Assembly: GCA_965153355.1 (NCBI GenBank)
Contig: OZ231128.1
Coordinates: forward strand, 25,606,001 to 25,670,000
Source: Flaccisagitta enflata
Taxonomy: Eukaryota > Chaetognatha > Sagittoidea > Aphragmophora
Reading direction: 5' to 3'
Length of the DNA stretch: 64,000 nucleotides
Position numbers and translations under genes: made by a program. How positions within the stretch are numbered: position 1 is the first letter of the stretch; every line of letters begins with the position of its first letter. Positions 1-13,362 of the stretch are shown here, one piece after another. The notes under the pieces were generated by a model. The model had not been told where the DNA came from. It ran no database searches and saw only the letters and a program-made list of their open reading frames with translations.

Positions 1-2
1 GA

Positions 3-482
3 GGCGGCAGGGACAATCTCCTCTGCTGCTTCGATCTCGCCAACAACACTTGGTCCAAACCCGAAACGCGCGGCACCACTCCCAGCCCCCGAGGTCAGTA
101 TGCCGCTGCGATCGTCGCGCATCAAGTCGTGATCCACGGCGGACATGATGGCTGGTATTTGAACGACACTCACATGCTGGACATGGAGTCTATGACGTGG
201 ACTTTGATCTCAACCCTCGGCCCAAGGACGGGTGGTCATTCCCTCACACCATTTGCCCTGAAGCGTTTTCTTCTCACCGGGGGTGGCGGTGGCGGTGGCG
301 CTAGCACTCGACAAGTCTGGATCTTCGACTTGAGCAACTTCACTTGGAAGAAGCGAGGAGATTCTCTGCCAGATGCCATGTGGTATCATCGCGCAGTCAT
401 GACAAAATCGTTGAAAGGACTTTCGGTCATTTGTCTGGGTGGATCACATGCGAAAAACATAGTCGTTATTGGTATTGAATGA
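3..482 (+). CDS. Kelch-repeat protein, 3' end (KLHDC1/2-like), 5' partial
   Basis: The frame is open from the left edge (first full codon at 3) to TGA at 480-482, about 159 residues. It shows repeated kelch blades: the PSPRGQYAAA segment leading to HGGHDGW, the LDMESMTWTLI strand with PRTGGHSL, a Gly-rich LLTGGGG stretch, VWIFDLSNFTWKK, and a last blade with WYHRAV and ICLGGSHAKN. The order of blade, PR-x-GH, GG, W and a final WHxA/GG-like blade resembles the C-terminal half of KLHDC1/KLHDC2-type propellers, which in vertebrates are substrate receptors of CUL2 ubiquitin ligases; that function is inference. A run of seven Gly codons (near 281-300) is longer than usual for a kelch turn. No start is visible; the internal GTG or ATG codons are not starts because coding continues upstream. 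The upstream exons lie outside the window. Confidence 0.8.
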   Translation, partial: GGRDNLLCCFDLANNTWSKPETRGTTPSPRGQYAAAIVAHQVVIHGGHDGWYLNDTHMLDMESMTWTLISTLGPRTGGHSLTPFALKRFLLTGGGGGGGASTRQVWIFDLSNFTWKKRGDSLPDAMWYHRAVMTKSLKGLSVICLGGSHAKNIVVIGIE

Positions 483-1532
<1,050 letters not shown>

Positions 1533-1647
1533 AAGAGGCAGAAAGTGATGGAATAAAATTGTCGACATTTTTGTGACACCGGTTTGGAAATGTCAAGGGA
1601 GGTGACATTCGGCCATCACCATGGCTCAACGCGAAAACAAGGACAAG

Positions 1648-1897
<250 letters not shown>

Positions 1898-1939
1898 AAG
1901 ATACCTACTACCAGGTAGTGTGTAGATCTATTAACAGAT

Positions 1940-2047
1940 AAAAAGAAAGACAGATTGATAGATAGATTGATAGATAGATAGAGAGATAGATGAATAGTTA
2001 GATAAATAGATAGATAGATAGATAGCTAGAACGAAATAGATCGAACG

Positions 2048-2107
<60 letters not shown>

Positions 2108-2220
2108 GGTTAGAAGAAAGATAGATGGAAGATCAGAATGATATATAGCAAGATAGATTCTTAGAATTATAAACAGATATAAGGATTAAACATTAAAAAA
2201 AAAAAAAAAAAAAAAAAAAA
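1940..2220. repeat. (GATA)n region ending in poly-A
   Basis: Interrupted GATA repeats run from 1940, purest at 2046-2107, followed by a run of about 27 A at 2194-2220. Confidence 0.85.
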
Positions 2221-3459
2221 GAATTTGAGGAAAAATAACAGAAGATAGCTAACAATCCAAAGAATAGACACATGATGTGAAAAAGATGCGCTTGTCGCAT
2301 AAAAAAAAGTCGAATGTGTAGAAAAAGGGGGTTAGAGGAGTCGAGCTGGAAAGAGGCATCAGAATCTCATTTGCATATCCGAGTTAAAATCTGGAGACGG
2401 AGGCGCTTGCTTCTCTAATCCGCGCTAACGATGTCATTCGCCCTCATATCTCTTTCTTTGTCCCAGATCTTGAATAAACATTTGCACCGCCTGTGTCAGG
2501 GGTGACACATCCCCGAGTTAGAATGAGAGAGACACACCATGGGCGAAGGGAGCAGGAGGGAGGCAGGGAGGTTAAGGAAGGAAGAGGAGGTGGATGAATG
2601 GAGGAATACAAGGTGGAAGAGGAAGAACAAAGGAGAGAGAGAGAGAAAAAGATTCTCTATGTAGGAGGGCTTTGATAACAGATTGGGTTGTTCACATGAA
2701 GCAAGGGGGAGAAATATGGATTATGGGACAAGCCCGATCGGGCAACATTGCGTACTGACTGCGTCATTGCGTGGAGTGAATTTCGCGCTGAATATGAGTG
2801 ATATACGCCATATGATGAGGACAGATGGATAGGACAGACATACTCATCTTAAGAAAAGAAGCTTCTTAAAACGAGTTTATCCGTCATTGAATCTCGTAAG
2901 GAATTTTGCCATGGTCGAAAATAGCCAAAAGCGGTGCGACAGACGGACGGATGGATGGACGCATCCAAGATAGTCGCAAAAGCGTTAAATGGACAGCGGG
3001 ACCCGTGCCCTGCCTACGTAGGTTGTTGTTAAAGTTGAAGGGGGATCAGGGCAGCAGCCCCGAAGGGGTAATCAATTTTTAAAGATCTAATAATACTTGT
3101 CATGTCCACTGATCCTGCAACACTTTTTTTTTGCGTGAAATGATTTTAAAAATTTCATTTTCATTTAAGGAATCAGGAATCAGGTCGTTCAATCGAAATG
3201 GACTCCTTCTCCCCTACATGTTGACATTCCACCTCCTCCCCTTTCGCTTCTCCGGTATCCGGCCTCCCTTATCTCCTTCTGTTTCTCCGCCCCCTTCAGT
3301 TCGCTGCTCCACGTTTTATCCCTGACTTTGGTGAGCAATTAGATTCTTGCACTTTGTCAGCAGCCTGAATGAAAGAGGAGAGAGAGGAACAGAGTGAGAG
3401 AGACAGAGAGACGCGCTGACACAGTCACAAACAAAAACACACAGACGCACGCATACACT

Positions 3460-3462
<3 letters not shown>
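2221..3462. other. Gene-free stretch with a GGGCAGC-end fragment
   Basis: No gene is recognised. At 3045-3068 there is a GGGCAGCAGCCCCGAAGGGG segment matching the ends of the GGGCAGCGG element family found near 20.0, 21.1, 57.5 and 60.3 kb. The preceding bases (about 2993-3013, an AGCGGGACCC...GCCCTGC stretch) also resemble the flank at 57.40 kb, so a fragment of that family is likely. Confidence 0.5.

Positions 3463-3518
<56 letters not shown>
3463..3518. repeat. (CA)n microsatellite
   Basis: Pure CA dinucleotide run of about 28 units. Confidence 0.95.
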
Positions 3519-3756
3519 TCACTTTCATGCACTTCCGTGGACATACAATACACACAATACACACAAAACCAGACAGTCAATAAGTCAAAGAGTCACAGAG
3601 CTAGAAAGCGAGAGGAGAAAGAGATGTGTGAGGGCGTGCAGAAAGAACTTTATCGTCTTGTTTGAAGCCTCTGAGACCCGAAAAAGTGGGCTAAAATACT
3701 CTATCCGACTGAAAGGGTTTCTATTTTTTCTCGCCTTTAACTTTTTTTCCTTTCAG

Positions 3757-3822
3757 AGATCAAGAGGGAGGATGGATAACAAGACCAAGCAGAAGATGGG
3801 ACACCAGCAGGACCTCGATTTG
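3757..3822 (+). CDS. Candidate small coding exon with good splice sites
   Basis: A pyrimidine-rich tract ending in CCTTTCAG directly precedes a 66-bp segment that ends in TTG followed by GTGAGC, a consensus donor. The segment is an exact 22 codons in one open frame and includes an ATG at 3772 with a good context (A at -3, G at +4). The peptide from that ATG, MDNKTKQKMGHQQDLDL, is charged and matches no family I know. It could be the first coding exon of a plus-strand gene, but I could not find a partner exon, so it may be chance. Confidence 0.3.
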
Positions 3823-3841
3823 GTGAGCAATAGTCAGAGAG

Positions 3842-3848
<7 letters not shown>

Positions 3849-3893
<45 letters not shown>

Positions 3894-3904
3894 GAGACAG
3901 AGAG

Positions 3905-3968
<64 letters not shown>
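3849..3968. repeat. (GA)n/(CAGA)n microsatellite
   Basis: GA tracts at about 3849-3885 and 3910-3960 are separated by CAGA units. The tract begins about 27 bp after the candidate exon. Confidence 0.9.
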
Positions 3969-3970
<2 letters not shown>

Positions 3971-4567
3971 TCATTCGGGCTAGTTTGAAGCCAAAGAGGG
4001 CCGATCGGTGGTTCGTGGTTGGTTATTTCAGGCCCTACGAGTAACTAGCTTTATTCGAGTCCTGTAACATTTTAGATAATTCTCATTACAGGGGTGAGAG
4101 GCTTGAGGTTCGAGAGGTACGTTGATTTCTTGACTTGCTTCGCTGAATCCTTTTTTCCCTCTAAAAGATGTAACTTACAATTTCATTCCTAAAAAGTCCA
4201 TGTGCATGGTGCAAAATGCTATCTTTATGGGAACCTTTTCAAGAGCCTAATTTAAGATCCTATTATTTTCTTGGTAAACTTCAATGGGGGGGGTCGCAAT
4301 AGAACAATTAAATCAGCGTAATAAGAGGGCTGTGAACTTTAAGACCTAGGACTAGCAGGGCGAGCTTGAGGCTTGTGTTGGCTTATCAGAGGGGGGACTG
4401 CCAAATCCGTCTAATCCTTTTAAATCATGAATGATAACTAAGTATTTATAATGGAAACTTTTGCGTCACATGGTCTAAAATACTCGTTTTTTTTTTCTAT
4501 TTTTCTTTTAGTGGTTGAGACAACAATTGCTGTGTTAAAGAAATTTATGTCGTCTTGTCTTGAAATA

Positions 4568-5627
4568 CAGTTAAACTTCTTTTGATGGCATCTCAGGGGA
4601 CTGGTTGATTTCATGCCTTCTAGGCGAGGTGCCTTATAATCGAGCATGTATATTTCTATAAAAATAAGCAATCAAATAAGCATAGATGGATGCTTGCAAG
4701 TTGCAAAAAATTAAACAGTCATACTGTTATCATTATTCATTAACCAGCTTGCCACCTGGCTTTCCACGAGTGAGACTAGAAAAGTGAATGCAGTGCTTAA
4801 AAGATATGGACAGAGTTGTCACTTTTATTGATTTGGAAACTAGCATGGCAGCGACCTATTTCTCTTAACTCATAGCGCCTAAAAATCTCATTCACACATG
4901 GCATCATTGATCTTTTATTGGCATGGATTCATCGGCAAATCGACTTTTCACTCCTCTTTTTAGTTGCATGCTACGCGACTCTATAAGCCACTTTTCGATC
5001 GGTCTGTCGGTCTGTCGGTCCGTCCATCGGTCGGTCGGTCGGTCACAAAACTGTTTTAAAGGCTTTTTAAAGAGTTTTTTATGTTTTTGAATGGTAGAAA
5101 GAAACTTTGTGGCGTAAATGGCTATTTTAAATGTCTTTTTGAAAAAAAAAGTTTGTCTGTTGGTGTGCCTGACTTTTTTTGAAAGTGCCGACGCACGCAA
5201 CCACCTAGGTCTAATGACCTTGTTCTTCATCATCTCCCTCCTCTCCCTGTTTCTTTCACTTCCTCTTCATCACTATTATCGGTGCTCCTCTTCATCCTCG
5301 GTATACCTCCTCATCGTCATTGGTATTCATCTTCATCATTTTTATTACTCTCATTGGTATTTCTTCTCTGTCTTTTGGCCTCTCTTCCACCCATAGCTAA
5401 TCCACCTGCTCATCCTAAAAACACTTTGTTTGTCAGATGCCTTCAAAGCGAGCAAAATATTCACCAAAACCTCTTTTTCATGCGCTAGTGAAATTTTCCC
5501 AATGGCGGGTGCCCGCGTATGTGAGGGGGCTGTCGTAAGATAAAGAGAGAAAAGTTGGGACTTTTCAAAATATGCCTTGGTGTGAGGGATGCCTTATTGG
5601 CGGGTGCGCTCTAGTGAAGCTCGACTG
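4568..5627. mobile_element. Pogo/Tigger-like TIR element (non-autonomous)
   Basis: The left end CAGTTAAACTTC and the reverse complement of the right end, CAGTCGAGCTTC, are related inverted repeats. Each is flanked by TA (4566-4567 and 5628-5629), the target duplication of Tc1/mariner/pogo elements. A segment near 5560 (AAAAGTTGGGACTTTT) recurs inverted near 10990 inside a similar element. No transposase frame is present. A hairpin-headed element lies inside at 4957-5205. The TIRs are diverged, so the boundaries are tentative. Confidence 0.45.
4957..5205 (+). mobile_element. Hairpin-headed element, copy 1
   Basis: The T-run and stem-loop at 4962-4980 (AGTTGC, loop, GCGACT; one G-U pair) are followed by CTATAAG and a GTCGGTC-rich stretch to 5043. 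A candidate distal end, GCACGCAACC at about 5193-5202, resembles the reverse complement of the head (GCATGCAACT). The tail lacks the usual GTGTATCCGG part. Confidence 0.5.
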
Positions 5628-5661
5628 TAGATGAGTTAGTTACCAGAGACTCCATCGAGGT

Positions 5662-5663
<2 letters not shown>

Positions 5664-5717
<54 letters not shown>
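5664..5717. repeat. (GA)n microsatellite
   Basis: Pure GA run of about 27 units. Confidence 0.95.
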
Positions 5718-5719
<2 letters not shown>

Positions 5720-6854
5720 TGTCATCTTCCCGCAGAGCTCTTTAATATCGTTAGCCTATAGATCACTACTTCTTTTGCACAGGCTGTCGAAGCTTTCATA
5801 AGCTGTAACACCTGTCCTATTATAGTTGTCAAAGATGCACATGAATTGAAACCAAGAAAAACAGTCACATGAAATTTTAATTGCAGATAGAAGTGTTTTC
5901 ATGGTTTTACTGCTGGTGCTTATTTGGCAAAAAAAAATTGGGACGGGTGTTAGCTTAATCTAAAGTAGTATTTGATCTTTAAGATGGTCATATGGATAAG
6001 CGTGTTAGAAAACGATTACGCCAAAGAACACACTTATTCAGGGAATCAAGATTCTTGGATAATTGGAGATTGGTGACCCTTGTTTTCATCTAAAGCAATG
6101 GTCTTAGACTAGTAGAGCATATCATGGTCCACTGAAAAAACACTGCCTTAACGGATGAAATGAAAACCATATCATGGGAGACATAAAAGATTGTTTTTTT
6201 CATTGCGTAAAAGCGAAAAATTTCAAAACGAAAAATTTCAAAACTTTTGGACTTTTTTTCTATAAGTTGTGTCAAATTTGCCAATTTCAAATTTGCCAAT
6301 TTGCAAAGAAAAGAGAAAGGATGACAGGAAGAGAGGAAGAGGCCCGGTTGTAAGAATCACCTTAAGGCAAAAACTTCTGGCCCATACCCCACGAACACTG
6401 CCAAAAGTTGTTTTGATTTTCTTACATTTCACTTTCTATCAGAAAGTAATTTCAGAATCTACTCCTCTACACTCTCTTCAGGAAAAATTGCGTGGCTTCG
6501 ATGGATGTTGACAGTTGTGTTGTGTTTACACACGAAAATGAGTTTTAGGCTACGTTGGATTGGAAGAGAATCAATTTGATCAAACTGGTTTTACCTTCTG
6601 CGGCACATCATAAAGTTAAAGGAAAATGGAATGAACATGATGAATATGAATTTCATAATTGTGAACTATTATCAGGCAGTAGAACTGTTAGCCACGGATA
6701 CCAATGCGACGTTAAGGAAAGCTATACTCAGGATCGGAATCTGCAACTCAGCAGAAAAAAATGGTGGGAAATAATCGGATTTCACGTCTCATCAAAATCC
6801 GGGATCCAATTGCACGTGAATGGAAAGTTGATGAGCTTCTCAGAGCTGAAACGT
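5718..6854. other. No recognisable gene
   Basis: The open frame at 6555-6887 (+) has no recognisable domain and no convincing splice context. AT-rich unique sequence with a short tandem CAATTTGCAAATTTG-type patch near 6265-6305. Confidence 0.5.
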
Positions 6855-7370
6855 AGAAGCACTGTTGTTATCTTTCTTCTCAAATGATGCAGATTGAGAC
6901 CTCTAAGCTGACGCGCGGGCGCACTGTGGTCATTTTCCATCTTAAACTGGACAGAATGAGCACGGCTTTTGATTTCTTTCCCCCTCTGTTTTTGATTTTC
7001 TTTCCCATAGAGCATTGAAACTGTGTATATTAGGTTTAAATAGTGTTAAATAGTATTGCACTAATCAGGATTTATCATTCGGTACTGCCAAAATTGAAAT
7101 TTTCCATAAATTTTCTTTTTTTTTCCCTGCCCTCCCCTTCCCCATTTCCAAACCTTTGATTATGCAAGAATATACACCCCTTAAAAAATAAAAGCACTGT
7201 GGTCCACCTTCTTTGAATTAATGCAGATTGAGCTCTCCAAGCTGATGCATAAGAGAACTGAAGTCCACTTCCAATGAAGATTGAAGGTAAAACGAAAAGC
7301 ACTGTGGTACTCTTCCATCTTCAGAGATATGAATTTTTCTCCACAAGCTGAAACTTGGACACACCCTTCA
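6855..7370. repeat. Degenerate direct repeats built on AGCACTGTGGT
   Basis: The word (A/C)GCACTGT(G/T)GT recurs at about 6857, 6919, 7192 and 7298. Three of the copies are followed by a similar body containing CCATCTT or CTTCTT and an AAGCTGA-type ending; ATGCAGATTGAG occurs after the first and third. Function unknown. Confidence 0.5.
6961..7180. repeat. Dispersed repeat shared with 47785-48065
   Basis: The segment contains TTGATTTTCTTTCCC, TAGGTTTAAATAGTGTTAAAT and a GGTACTRCCAAA word in the same order as at 47.8-48.06 kb. It is an old interspersed repeat of unknown class. Confidence 0.55.
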
Positions 7371-8365
7371 GGTTTACAAAGTACAATAGCTCCTCTGGGC
7401 AAAATTCATAAAATTATTAAGTCATGAAATTTCTTTTAGCCTAACAGAATTAAAAAATTCATACTTTTGTCATGATATATCATGGATTATGTTCTAGAGC
7501 CAAATGTTTTTGAAAAGCGCTAGTACACTTTTAGAGCAGACATCCATATCATGGATTTTGTCCATAACCAATTTTTCATTTCTGATGCCTGAAATCTTGT
7601 TCTCTAACCCACGCCCACAAATAATCTAAATATCATCTAGATATGTCCGCTGCAAGTGTTTTAATCACATTCTTATTCAAATCAACATTGCATTGGACTT
7701 TGTGTCTCCACCTCTAACTCACTCCATCCTTGCTTTACAATAGTTGCCATCATTTTCCTTATTTTTATTGGAAGGGAGGATTTTGGATAATAAACTTCAC
7801 CAAGTTAATCAAACATTTTGGTAGTGTGAAAGCCCTGTGGCCACATGTGGTCCACTAGAATTGTGCAAATCAAGCACTCAAAAACAATACAACAACACAA
7901 ATGTTATTTTACTAACTTGATCAAAAGTTGTCCTCTTTTAATCAGAAGTCCAGAGAGTAGAGAAAAAGGGGGTATTGACAGCCTCAATCATTTTTTGTAT
8001 CATTTCAAACCAACGAAGTAGTTTTGACTCATGCTGGTGGCCGCTAATTGTCAAAAAAGAAACATATTGACCTTAAAACTGTTGAAGCATCATTGTTTTG
8101 TTGAATCATTGTATCATTGTTTCATACACTATATAACTGTTGATTTTTGTTTGATAACGCTGCGTTTTTAACGGGCTCAATCCAACGTGTATAGAAGCAA
8201 CCATGATTGAATCTGACAGTATGAACCATTCATGTGGCATCACTCATTGATGCATTTTGTTTGCGAGCATATCGATTTTGTCTCTCTTATGTGTTATGCA
8301 GAGAAAATTGCAGACATAGAAAAACAAACCCAGGCATCCACTTTCATCGAAATTATCACGCCTAC

Positions 8366-8366
<1 letters not shown>
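7371..8366. other. No recognisable gene or repeat
   Basis: AT-rich sequence with no supported coding frame, RNA gene or structured repeat. Confidence 0.5.

Positions 8367-8418
<52 letters not shown>
8367..8418. repeat. (CA)n microsatellite
   Basis: Pure CA run of about 25 units. Confidence 0.95.
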
Positions 8419-8420
<2 letters not shown>

Positions 8421-9180
8421 CAAACTGGGGATTTCCCTGCGACTTATCAGACTCCTCTTTGGTCATTGCATAGCATTTTTTTTCTCTCCCATGCCTTATC
8501 TTCCTAATACCCTTTCACTCGACTTTTTTTCCTCTTCCACACAAGGGAAGATTCACACTTTTAGTCGCTTTCTGACCTCAACTTTTAGAGGATGCAGTGT
8601 ATGTAATGCAATATTTGGGATGATTTTTTCTTCTTTGCAGTAAGCCCAGCTCTCATTAGTGAAAGCGATATGAATATTGTCACCAAATAACTTTACTCTT
8701 TACTTGACTTTGGCAGCTGTCATTGGAGATACATGGACTAGCCAGTTGCATGGAAAACGTATCATCATAATTTCACTGTGCATGGTCTCCAACTCTTTTC
8801 AGGCTGAACGTATTTGTTATCTCTTTCCACATTCAGAGTGGAAAGTGCTCCCTCAATTTCGTTTCTCTAGATCTATCAGCCATTCTATCCGTGTGTCTGT
8901 TTTCTACATTTGTCTCTTTATTTTCACTCATTATACCCTCATTCTTTTATGTTCTCACAATTTTTTGATACCATTCACCTGGGGAAACAAGCTGCCTCTT
9001 GAATTTTTTGTCAACCAAGAACCCACAATTGCTGTTGGATGGTCGGATTGGGATCGGGATTGTCTGTCGGTAACACCTTGCTCTGTAACATCTGTCGCAT
9101 AATTATAGTCACAACATTAGAATGCTTCATAAGAATTTTTGACTATTGGTTTATTCTTCACAAAAATTTTCGATTAATTA
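8419..9180. other. No supported gene
   Basis: The 141-codon frame at 8677-9102 (+) has no recognisable domain. CTTCTTTGCAG at 8631-8641 resembles a splice acceptor, but no donor or coding partner was found. Confidence 0.45.
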
Positions 9181-9181
9181 A

Positions 9182-9838
9182 ATACTACTATCTATTTACT
9201 AAAAAGAGAGTAATTTTGACCAAATTACCTTTATACTATCTCCACAATAGAAATCTTTACACTTTGAAAAAAAGTTTATTTATTGATGTGAAAATGGATA
9301 CAAATCGATGGTGGAGCCATCAATATTCAGTGTGAGCCCCATTTGACTGAATTACAGCCGCCATTTGTCTAGGAAGTGTTTTGAAGCGCTTTTTGAGGTG
9401 TTTTGGGGTGATGGCCTTCCAGATTGTTCTCGCCACTTTTGTGATCCCCTTTCTTTGCTATGTTTAGACTTATAGCTCTAGAAAGACTCAACAGATCATT
9501 GAAAAATTGGTGACATAAATGAAGATCTTCGAATTTGCAAGCAGTCTACGCAAACCGCATCTGTCTAGCTCAATGCGTATAGAAGTGATTCAATAAGAAG
9601 TAAAATCATATCATTTAAAGATAGTGTACAAATGGTAAACGCGAAATTGAAATATTTCAATCAAAGTTGAATAACTTTTGAATGCATTGAGTTAGAGAGA
9701 TGTGGTTTGCGTAGATCGCGTGAAAATTCGAAGGGCTTTAATATGGCCACCAATTTTTTAACGATCGGGCTAATATAACCAGAGATATTAGTTGAAACAT
9801 GTGTAAAGATTTCTATTGTGAAGATAGTAGTATCGAAG
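9182..9838. mobile_element. Tc1/mariner-derived foldback remnant
   Basis: The inverted arms ATAGAAATCTTTACAC (about 9247-9262) and GTGTAAAGATTTCTAT (about 9803-9818) extend outward to TACTATC/GATAGTA. A second inner inverted pair, GTCTACGCAAACCGCATCT (about 9546) and GATGTGGTTTGCGTAGAT (about 9700), is centred near 9620. The transposase C-terminus lies inside (see 9320-9449). Confidence 0.6.
9320..9449 (-). pseudogene. Tc1/mariner transposase, C-terminal fragment
   Basis: On the minus strand about 43 codons read without interruption to TGA at 9322-9320. The sequence includes TIWKAITPKHLKKRF, TLPRQMAAVIQ and the terminal SNGAHTEY. The pattern W-x-x-I-x-P-x-x-L, then LPRRM-x-A-V-I-x-x-x-G-x-x-T-x-Y, then stop is characteristic of the Tc1/mariner transposase C-terminus, which follows the last catalytic acidic residue. 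The DDE core and the helix-turn-helix region are missing upstream, so this is a dead fragment. The surrounding inverted repeats fit a decayed or internally deleted Tc1-type element. Confidence 0.75.
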
Positions 9839-10677
9839 TAAGACACATTTATTGAGAATTTTGAAAAAAGATAGTGATGGAAAATCTAGAGCTGTAATCT
9901 TGTTTTATATCAATTTTCCGAGTTCTCTGGTGCCATTCATGCAAAGATGAGACTTGCAGGTATCAATACAATTTAGTATTTACTATTTCACTAAAGCTGT
10001 GGCATATTGATTGCTATCCAGTAAAAGTGATCAACAGTAAAGACTTTTGATCAATTCTAAATAATTATTCAGTTAAATATTGGTAAAAATCAGTTGTTTT
10101 TTTTTTTTTTTTTTTTTTATTTGAACCTATTACTGTGGTTTAAAAAGTCACAAATATTTTGAGCCCTCTTGATTCCCAAAAAAATGTTTTTTGGCTATCT
10201 CCTCTTCAAATTTCACAACACTAGGTCAAAATCAAGTATAGCTTCTCCTCATTTGAAGTTGTGACAATAATTATGCGGCAGATGTTAGGTGTTTACGGTT
10301 GTATTTGCATTATTGTCTTGCCCGAATGCTTGGAAAGCCTTTTTCATCACTGCCCCTGCCCACTCGCACGCGACTTCGGTATTGTTTGCATGAAGAGATG
10401 TCAAGATAGTAGAATCCCTAGCGAGCTGTCAACATATACATGGATTATTGATAGTTCCAGCTTACGGTAAATTCCTTTGTTTCTGTAAAGGAAACAATGA
10501 CATTAGAATTATTGCTGAGCGAATGTTTCTCATAATTCACTGGAAAGAATGGCGAATCAACATAATAAATATCATGACTACAAAAGCGTAATGTTGTTGG
10601 AGATCATGTTGTCTTCATCTGTTTCATCAATATCAAGGACATTTGTCAAGCCACGTGAAGAGAAAAAGAGAAAAACA

Positions 10678-10723
<46 letters not shown>

Positions 10724-10925
10724 ACCTTAACTATGCATTTACCTTATTTAAAGGAGTTTTTAGTAAAATATGATGAAAATAGTGATATTTTGTAATTTTG
10801 CATAAATGTTTTTCACCCTATATTTCGACCGTTTCCAGCCTTTGTAATTTTTGCCATTTTTCAGTAATTTAACTGGGTTTCAAAAATAGGCGGGGGAAAT
10901 CCAAATCCAAATCAATTTCACTGTA
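9839..10925. other. Gene-free stretch; poly-T, tail fragment and (TC)n
   Basis: Holds a poly-T run at about 10099-10120, a tail-only fragment of the hairpin-headed family at 10350-10380 (CTGCCCCTGCCCACTCGC then ACGCGACT), and a (TC)n tract at about 10683-10718. No gene was seen. Confidence 0.6.
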
Positions 10926-12997
10926 CAGTAGAAACCCGCTCCAACGGACCCGTTACGAGCGGAAACTCGCCTCCAATGCATGAAAAGCTAAAGTCCCAAC
11001 TTATTTCTTTCAGTTTTCTTGTTAAAAAATTCCGTCTAAACCGGTTCCACCTGTAACAGCAATTTCGGCTTTAACGCAAGTTTTTTTGGCTAAGAATGGT
11101 CGGCTGTTCCCGTCCTGAACAGAAATTAGCCTCAACTTTGGGAGAAAACGGCAATTCAGGATTGGCTATGATCAGCATTGAATCAGAACTACTTGCGAAA
11201 TGTTATCAATAAGAGGAGGAGGAGAGGAAAAAGAAGTATGAGAAAATAAGGTGCATTATTTGCTACTAAAATAATTTTTATGAAGGTGAATACACGGCTA
11301 TCCCAGTAGCGCCTAGGTGGACAGGGGAATCTGAGCCGGCACAGTGCAAAGATCGATAGACTTGCACTTTGAGTGGGTGAAAAAAAAAAGTTCACGTAGA
11401 GGAACACGGTTTTTTTTTAAGAAAACTAGACCCTTGACTGCATCAGACGGCACTCTTTTTTTACCTTATTCTTCGCACATTACTACATAATTAAAAAAAA
11501 AAAGCCAAATATGTGAAAAATGAAGGTTGGCAGTTGAACCTGCGCAAAACTCCGATTGTTTCAGTGAAACATGGCGTTCTTTACCATTTTAGAAAGCCTG
11601 AACACAGATGATCACGTTGGTGCAATCAGAGTTCAAAAAAGATATCATTTAGTATGTTTTTAGCCTATTTGAAATACGTCTCTGTCTTTTTTCCATGAAA
11701 TTCGAATCTCCACATTTTAAAGAATAGTTTCCATAGAGGAAATGCTTTGTTTGGCAAAGCTGAAAATCTCCCAAAATAAGGTTCTGACCATGGGCTTTCA
11801 GCTCGTGTATTAATCAAAGCTCACTTTGTTTCCGCATAACTGTAGTAGTATATAAAAGTTAGGCTATCAATTTTGTAGTGCTGCTCTCTCTTTTCTTTCT
11901 GCTTTGTCATTGGTGCTTTGAAAACTGTTCTGTTTTCTGATTGGTCGAATTTCCCTTTCTTCCTTTCTAAGCAAAACATGGCAGTTCGCTTCAACCAATC
12001 AGATAAGCATTTTCATATTTTCAAATTTTCTTTGCCAATGAGAAGGCAGGAAAAAAGAAAAACAGATGAACAGAAGGCCTTGGCGATGAGAAGGCAAATC
12101 AATGTTTTTTAATCGTTATTTTCTGATACTATCCCTCGAACAAATCACTTGAAATGCACAAACTAACCTCTTTATGCTATTACCTTCCATTTAAAAAAAG
12201 AATTGTGTTAATACTCGCCTCCATTCAAATTCTATCAAAAGTCTAAGAAAACTAAAACCAACTTTACAATGTGGCCGGACCACCCATTAGGCTTAAAAAG
12301 TTTGAACCTTAGGCCCCGCGGTAACAGCTCCTACCCCTTGGGAAAAAAAGGGGAGGAAAAAGGGTGAGGAAAAGAAAGGAAAAGAAAGAGGAAGAAAGAA
12401 GAAAGAAAATGAAAAAAAAAAAAAAGAAGAGAGAAAGAAAGAAAATGGGAAAGAAAAAGAGGAAAAGAACCAAAAAGCAAGCTCGATGCCTTGAAAGATC
12501 TAATGGGTTTTTTTCCTGCTAGGGGGACAGCGGCAGCGGAGGGGGGGGAGCAACGGGCGGCTAAGGGGGATCTCAAGCCTAGGGCCCTGCAGTAGCTTAG
12601 TCCGGCTCAGAGGGGGAGTATTTGTTTGTGCCATAGCATTTGGGCAGGAGCAGTGAGGCCAACGACCTCATAGAAAGGAAGAAGGAGACGCAACTAAAAA
12701 CTATTATCATGTCAAGTGACAAGAAAAAGAGAATAGTATACAAAAAAAAATCAAATTGAATAGTATGCAAAAGAAAAAAAAAAAGAAAAAAGATTTTTTT
12801 TCCCTTCAAAATGGTTTGCAGAAACAGAACTTAGGCAGCAGAGAGCCTGATCATTGATGAATATGATTTTACACTTCTCATTTTGAATGTAACTAATACA
12901 ATTTCCATAACACAGTCAAAATGCCTCTAACGGATTCCCGCCTCTAATGGAAGAAGGTTCCTGGTCCCTTGAAATCCGTTCGAGCGGGGTTTCACTG
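10926..12997. mobile_element. TIR element with TA duplication (pogo/Tigger-like MITE)
   Basis: The left end CAGTAGAAACCCGCTCCAAC and the reverse complement of the right end, CAGTGAAACCCCGCTCGAAC, match at most positions. TA flanks both sides (10924-10925 and 12998-12999). Internal copies of CGCCTCYAATG near both ends support long degenerate TIRs. No transposase ORF is visible; the interior has A-rich and CT-rich tracts near 12350-12480 and 12720-12800. It could also be two elements whose outer ends are read as one. Confidence 0.5.
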
Positions 12998-13362
12998 TAT
13001 TTGCAGTTTATATTGCATCAGAAATAAAAGATAATTTTGAACAATTTCCTTTCTGCATTTTTAGTCCCGGCGCTTTAAAATTGGAAATACTTGCCAAATC
13101 GAGCTCACAATTAGAATTCCAAATCAGCATATTGTTCTTCACTATTTGATGTTTTTGTAATACAATTTCTCTACCACACTCACTACTAGACAAAACAAGG
13201 CAAAATATAGGGACCAGGCTTTGTAACGCTATTATGCTAATTATGGCTCAAAAACACTCAAATCTGGTCGCCATCTGCTCTATTTAAATGTTAGGTGCTG
13301 GATAGCTGCATACTTCTGATATTTTTTTTTTGGGGGACATGAGGTAAAAATAGCGCTAAAAT

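Noticed and set aside
8677-9102. 141-codon plus-strand ORF with hydrophobic stretch
   Set aside because: No family resemblance, no supporting neighbours, AT-rich; looks like chance.
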